The translations under genes and the position numbers were made by a program. Source: Candidatus Microgenomates bacterium (GTDB taxonomy: Bacteria > Patescibacteriota > Microgenomatia > JAADGY01). Taken from it: a DNA stretch of 17,572 nucleotides. Below, in pieces: positions 14,425-17,572 of the stretch. The notes beneath the pieces are model-generated. The model was not told where the DNA came from, searched no databases, and saw only the letters and a program-made list of their open reading frames with translations. The first letter of the stretch is position 1. Every line of letters begins with the position of its first letter. The stretch spans positions 1-17,572 of the forward strand of contig WFRL01000030.1 of the NCBI GenBank assembly GCA_015486555.1. Reading direction: 5' to 3'.

Positions 14425-16211
14425 TTCCTGGCTATATTATACAGGGGACTGGCTATATGAACAGCTCCGGGGGCGCGTAAATTAAAAACAAGTTTAAAGA
14501 GATCTCCAGAAAAATTAAGCTGGCCCCGATTAGTGCTGAACTCAACTTGAGAAGTATAACCAGCATTGGAGTACTTAACAGTAACTTTGTTAATTGACCG
14601 CACTCGGCCCCCATATTTATCTGCCTCCTGAGCCATCTTGTTCCTAGACCAGGTATCAGGATTAGAACCTAAACAACCATCAGTCTGATAGATATGATTT
14701 TGACTGTCGGGATTATTTTGAAAAACAATGGCTGCATTAAGAATATCAACCATTTCATCTTGGTTAAGCCAGGGGTGACTGTGGCCACAGCTTTTCCCCG
14801 ACCTATCTTTATACCAGCCTTTATAAAACCAAGGGGATCCCCCTTCCTTTTCATAGGCTTGATCCGGCCAGCAGTTTTGGCTGTGGCACTCGGTGTCCCA
14901 AAAGGCAGGGGTGGAGTGGCCAAGAGAAGAGTAGGCCTGCATATAACCTCCAGAAGTAGAGGAGTACCAAGCATTAACAATCTCCCCGTTGGAATTACTG
15001 ACCAAAATCTGCCCCTTAGTTTGGTTAACAGCATCTCCCCAACGGCCCGGATTGGCCGCCTTAGAACTTCGATAAACTTGACAGTGTTCTGAAGTACAGA
15101 TAGTCCCCTTTAGGTGGCGATTGGACATCTGCCAACCAACGTAAGCCAAAGCATAAGAGCGGGCGGCCACCGCTTGGGCTTTAAGGGCCTCAAACCCTCC
15201 TTCATCGGCCCATTTAGTCGGCATCTCGGCTATTCCTTTTAGATAGTTGTCTTCGAAAGGTTTTACTCCTTGGTCGGTTGAGATACTAAAGTTAGTGTCG
15301 ACAGTCTCTAAATGGACATCACCATAATAAGCCTTAAGGATATCTTGATAGTTTTGCCCCTTCTTGGCCCGGCCAAAGGCTCCATACTGACTCATCCCCT
15401 TGTGATGAGGGGCTCCAAAAGAGAATGCAGCGAAGGCCGGCCGAAAACCAGGATCATAATCTGGTCGGGCATGGGGATCGCCAGCTAAAGGCACTTCTCC
15501 AACTGTGGTAGTAAACATTCCTGTCTTTTGAGCTAACAACTCTTTTTGACGGCGGGAAAGTTCGGTTATTTTTTCTTGGAGAGTCTTTTGATAAGTTTTG
15601 GCCTTTTCTATCTCTCGCTGGTAAAAGGTCATTTGTTTGTTGAGATTAGTCTCAACGGCGGCTAGTCGCTTTTCTTTCTTTTGAAGTTCTTTTCTCTCTT
15701 TCTCTAGTTGTTGCTTGTTTTTCTTAATAACAATTAGTTGTCGAGAAATTGTTTTGATTTGGCGTTGGGTAAGAAGAATAAAACCTTGCTCAAGGTTTAT
15801 AGCTAATAAAGTGTCTTTATCAAAACCAAAACTAAGAAAAACAGTGAGGGGGGAAAAACTGCGACTTAAGCGGTAATTGTAAACTAATTGCTGATCGAGC
15901 TTTCTTTTTATCTCTTCAGCTCCTTTTTCTTCTTCTTTAATTCTAATCTCTAAGTTTTGAAGGTAAATAGATTCTTGATGAAGATTGGCTTTAACTTTAT
16001 TGATCTGAGAACGAATATTGTTAACTTGCTGCTGAAGATTAGTAAGGGTGGACTCAAGAGGTTTGGTGGCTTGTTGACTCATCTCTAATTGGCGATTCAA
16101 TTTATCAATTTGTTGTTGGAGATCATCTATCTCATCGGCCCAACTGGGCAAGGTAAGAAGAGGAATAACCAGAAGGGTCAGTAGTCCTATTAATACTAAC
16201 CTAAACCTCAT
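14421..16211 (-). CDS. Exported coiled-coil protein with permuted SpoIID/LytB domain
   Basis: The 596-residue protein has a signal peptide (1-25, ending LPSWA), a long coiled coil (about 26-229) interrupted by SFSPLTVFLSFGFD (118-131) as in EnvC/PcsB-type proteins, and a SpoIID domain. SpoIID enzymes are lytic transglycosylases on peptidoglycan. The segment GMSQYGAFG 272-280 through ILKAYYGD precedes YLKGIAEMPTKW 323-334 with the likely catalytic Glu329. That order is the reverse of Bacillus SpoIID, so the domain is circularly permuted, as in some actinobacterial relatives. EALKAQAVAARSYAL and STSGGYMQAY follow. The coiled coil suggests control by FtsEX. I chose the ATG at 16211 because the signal peptide starts there; the frame runs on to 16313 across a hairpin repeat. 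Confidence 0.88.
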   Translation of the reverse strand: MRFRLVLIGLLTLLVIPLLTLPSWADEIDDLQQQIDKLNRQLEMSQQATKPLESTLTNLQQQVNNIRSQINKVKANLHQESIYLQNLEIRIKEEEKGAEEIKRKLDQQLVYNYRLSRSFSPLTVFLSFGFDKDTLLAINLEQGFILLTQRQIKTISRQLIVIKKNKQQLEKERKELQKKEKRLAAVETNLNKQMTFYQREIEKAKTYQKTLQEKITELSRRQKELLAQKTGMFTTTVGEVPLAGDPHARPDYDPGFRPAFAAFSFGAPHHKGMSQYGAFGRAKKGQNYQDILKAYYGDVHLETVDTNFSISTDQGVKPFEDNYLKGIAEMPTKWADEGGFEALKAQAVAARSYALAYVGWQMSNRHLKGTICTSEHCQVYRSSKAANPGRWGDAVNQTKGQILVSNSNGEIVNAWYSSTSGGYMQAYSSLGHSTPAFWDTECHSQNCWPDQAYEKEGGSPWFYKGWYKDRSGKSCGHSHPWLNQDEMVDILNAAIVFQNNPDSQNHIYQTDGCLGSNPDTWSRNKMAQEADKYGGRVRSINKVTVKYSNAGYTSQVEFSTNRGQLNFSGDLFKLVFNLRAPGAVHIASPLYNIARK

Positions 16212-16245
16212 ACTTTTATGATACCTTACGAGGATTATTACGAGC

Positions 16246-16276
16246 CGGGTTTTCCGAGCCGGGCTCGTAAAACCCG
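16246..16276. repeat. Inverted repeat upstream of the SpoIID-like gene
   Basis: Two 15-base arms, CGGGTTTTCCGAGCC and GGCTCGTAAAACCCG, flank a single G; 14 of 15 positions pair. No U-tract follows on either strand. It lies 35 bases upstream of the chosen start. It could be an operator, an mRNA-stability hairpin, or a terminator helped by Rho. Confidence 0.75.
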
Positions 16277-16313
16277 ACTTGTTACAAAACAGCCGGCTGG
16301 GGGGGTTGGTCAC

Positions 16314-16359
16314 CTTTTCTCCGGATTGTTATCAAGAAACCAATCCCGGGTCGGAAAAG
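16314..16359. repeat. Long imperfect hairpin downstream of the C39-like gene
   Basis: CCGGATTG (16321-16328) pairs with CAATCCCGG (16341-16349) with one bulged C; CTTTTC (16314-16319) and GAAAAG (16354-16359) extend the stem. It lies directly after the peptidase stop at 16370, where a terminator would be expected, but there is no U-tract. It may separate the two transcription units. Confidence 0.5.
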
Positions 16360-16369
16360 TCCTAATTCT

Positions 16370-16948
16370 TTATTTTGTATAATTTTCTTCCTCTTGCCAA
16401 ATTATCAAGCCCTTTTTGTTTGATATTCCACCTAGCCTATCAGAATCTACTCTAACATTCTGCCCGTCTTCTGCTAATATTGGTTCGGGATCATGAATTA
16501 AAAAGGTTTTAGTCTCAGGATCATAGGAATGAACCAAAACCAAATGCCCGCCCCGAAGTTTTGGGTTAATCTTTGACTTATCAAGTGACAAGATAACAAA
16601 ACGATTATTATGTAAGGAATCTACAATTTTGGGGATATCTAGATTGCCTTCGATGCTCCCATCTAACCCGTAATCCTTCGCTAAGTTCAATAGGGGCTTA
16701 TGAAATATGCCTTGAATTTCGCCATTTGGCAGCTCTTTGAAGCCTCCTTTTTGTTTACACTCCATAGTTAGTTGATAAAGAGAAACATTAGAAGTGGTGC
16801 CATAAGCATCGCCAATCATTTTTAAGCAACAAATACCACAAACTTCAGGGCTCCATTTTTCATATTCATCTTTGTTTGGAGCACCAAAGAACAACCATGG
16901 TTCATAGTGACCATCATACCTTTTTGGTATATATTTAACTTTTAACAC
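16370..16948 (-). CDS. C39-like papain-fold cysteine peptidase
   Basis: The 192-residue protein resembles the peptidase C39-like family, cysteine proteases related to bacteriocin-leader peptidases. The catalytic Cys is likely Cys37 in EVCGICCLKMIGDAYG, His135 in RGGHLVLVHSYD is the base, and Asp153 in FLIHDP is the third residue. There is no signal peptide or membrane helix, so the product is probably cytoplasmic, which is less common for free C39-like proteins. No transporter, bacteriocin precursor or double-glycine leader gene is adjacent, so the substrate is unknown. The start is a GTG with no Shine-Dalgarno but a good promoter just upstream. It could also be a catalytically idle relative. 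Confidence 0.75.
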   Translation of the reverse strand: MLKVKYIPKRYDGHYEPWLFFGAPNKDEYEKWSPEVCGICCLKMIGDAYGTTSNVSLYQLTMECKQKGGFKELPNGEIQGIFHKPLLNLAKDYGLDGSIEGNLDIPKIVDSLHNNRFVILSLDKSKINPKLRGGHLVLVHSYDPETKTFLIHDPEPILAEDGQNVRVDSDRLGGISNKKGLIIWQEEENYTK

Positions 16949-16956
16949 GAATTAAA

Positions 16957-16984
16957 CTTATCAAGTTGTTATAGGGTTTGTCAA
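16957..16984 (-). promoter_or_regulatory. Promoter of the C39-like gene
   Basis: On the minus strand a consensus -35 TTGACA (16984-16979) is followed by a 16-base spacer and a -10 candidate GATAAG (16962-16957). Eight bases then lead to the GTG at 16948, which points to a leaderless or nearly leaderless mRNA. The -35 is embedded in a small inverted repeat, GGGTTTTTTGACAAACCC, where GGGTTT and AAACCC pair, which could serve as an operator. Confidence 0.6.
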
Positions 16985-17035
16985 AAAACCCTTATGTTCA
17001 CCACATTTGTAATATTTGGTTACAATAGTGAAAGT

Positions 17036-17153
17036 ATGACGAGGATAGACCCAAGAAAAGAACTGTCAAGCCGAGCTTGATTTGCTCATTTTGGAGACAT
17101 TTAATTATGATCTAACACGTTACGTCAGAGAAAAAAGATTTTGTTTGTTATAA
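17036..17153 (+). pseudogene. Small gene with an apparent frameshift
   Basis: ATG at 17036 opens a frame reading MTRIDPRKEL that stops at TGA 17078. From 17067 the +1 frame continues without interruption (QAELDLLILETFNYDL, then TRYVREKRFCLL) to TAA at 17151. Skipping T17066 would give a 38-residue protein of ordinary composition. The setting is gene-like: a TACAAT hexamer at 17021-17026, nine bases before the ATG, and a strong terminator starting eight bases after the TAA. I recognise no family. It may be a decayed gene, a sequencing or assembly indel, a programmed frameshift, or chance. Confidence 0.4.
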
Positions 17154-17154
17154 T
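17146..17154 (+). promoter_or_regulatory. Extended -10 motif before the 17161 hairpin
   Basis: TGTTATAAT is a perfect TGN-TATAAT element. A transcript from it would start near 17161 and contain only the terminator hairpin. It may instead be chance, as it overlaps the end of the putative small gene. Confidence 0.35.
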
Positions 17155-17160
17155 TAAAGA

Positions 17161-17209
17161 GCGGGTGTTTTTTCTCGTGAGGGCAGGCAGTAAAAACACC
17201 CGCTTTTTT
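17161..17209 (+). terminator. Strong intrinsic terminator
   Basis: GCGGGTGTTTTT at 17161-17172 and AAAAACACCCGC at 17192-17203 form a perfect 12-base-pair stem. A run of six T follows on the plus strand (17204-17209). The 19-base loop contains GGCAGGCAG. Direction is rightward, so it ends whatever is transcribed from about 17030 onwards. Confidence 0.88.
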
Positions 17210-17212
17210 ATT

Positions 17213-17572
17213 TGCACAAAAATCGGAACTTAGAACTCAGTTTGTAAAGTTAGAAAGTTCATAAAGTTCGTAAAGTAAGAACCTTTTCTTGAGTCATCCT
17301 GAGGAGCTACAGCGACGAAGGATCTAGCCGAAGGCGCACTTTTCCTCGTCATCCTGAACGAGCTGCCAGGCGAAGTGAAGGATCTAGCCGAAGGCGCACG
17401 GGATTGGAACTAGGAGCTAGGAATTAGGTAAAATGACCAATTTTCAATGACCAATTTTCAAATAATATGGAACTAGGAACTAGGTTAAAAATAATCAATA
17501 ACCTTGTAAAGTAAGAGCTTAGAAAAAACTTAAGTGCCAGTACCTTTTGCGCTTCGCTAGATTCTTCCCCTC
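17213..17572. repeat. Gene-free repeat block at the window end
   Basis: No gene is seen. Two family A copies lie in tandem at 17293-17339 and 17348-17400; both end with the identical GGATCTAGCCGAAGGCGCAC, while their first halves differ (GTCATCCTGAGG versus GTCATCCTGAACG). A third copy on the minus strand at 17548-17572 is cut by the window end. Between them are family C words (GGAACTAGGAGCTAGGAATT) and family B words (AATGACCAATTTTCAA, twice at 17433-17461). Confidence 0.75.

Noticed and set aside
14669..15092. Open frames on both strands inside the SpoIID-like gene
   Set aside because: They are out-of-frame shadows of a conserved catalytic domain.
16212..16313. N-terminal extension of the SpoIID-like protein
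   Set aside because: It would put 34 residues, translated through a hairpin repeat, ahead of a clear signal peptide.
17161..17209. Possible SRP (4.5S) or 6S RNA
   Set aside because: The hairpin lacks the conserved SRP GGAAG/AGCAG core, and the whole unit is too short for 6S; it reads best as a terminator.
1..17572. CRISPR array or mobile element
   Set aside because: The dispersed repeats are unevenly spaced, inverted relative to each other and have no regular spacers; no cas, transposase or integrase gene is visible.

Overview
The window looks like chromosomal sequence from an uncultured bacterium of the Candidate Phyla Radiation (Patescibacteria), most likely a Microgenomates-type lineage. 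This is inference from four things: compact bacterial housekeeping operons, a short Obg, a pilin-like protein pair of a type I associate with those genomes, and archaeal-type mevalonate enzymes. Genes end normally at TGA (for example at 10501 and 11439), so UGA is not recoded to glycine as in Gracilibacteria/SR1.

Layout. 1-208: AT-rich dispersed repeats and an extended -10 promoter. 209-633: a tmRNA gene (ssrA) with an unusually long tag frame of 34 codons. 634-1344 (+): comF, whose GTG directly abuts the tmRNA 3' end. 5534 down to 1347 (-): an operon for a tRNA-binding OB-fold protein, FtsH, a stand-alone 5'-3' exonuclease and the GTPase Obg. 5535-5996: repeats only. 8041 down to 5997 (-): a small membrane-anchored protein, RNase HI, UppS and peptidyl-tRNA hydrolase. 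8042-8604: repeats, a perfect GC-rich palindrome and tRNA-Pro(UGG). 8605-13020 (+): two small membrane proteins, HMG-CoA reductase, HMG-CoA synthase, acetyl-CoA acetyltransferase and a DUF35 zinc-ribbon/OB protein, all overlapping. 16211 down to 12978 (-): an exported coiled-coil/SpoIID protein and two two-helix pilin-like proteins. 16948 down to 16370 (-): a C39-like cysteine peptidase. 17036-17209: an apparently frameshifted small gene followed by a strong intrinsic terminator. 17213-17572: repeats.

How the genes fit together. The mevalonate genes make the HMG-CoA and mevalonate that lead to isopentenyl diphosphate. UppS, encoded about 1.3 kb away, consumes that product to make the polyprenyl carrier of cell-wall synthesis, and the SpoIID-type protein acts on peptidoglycan. 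tmRNA, Pth, Obg, FtsH and the tRNA-binding protein form a translation and quality-control theme. Several genes lack a Shine-Dalgarno sequence and have a -10-like hexamer a few bases upstream of the start codon, suggesting frequent leaderless mRNAs. No mobile element, phage gene or CRISPR array was seen. All calls come from reading the sequence; no database search was possible.
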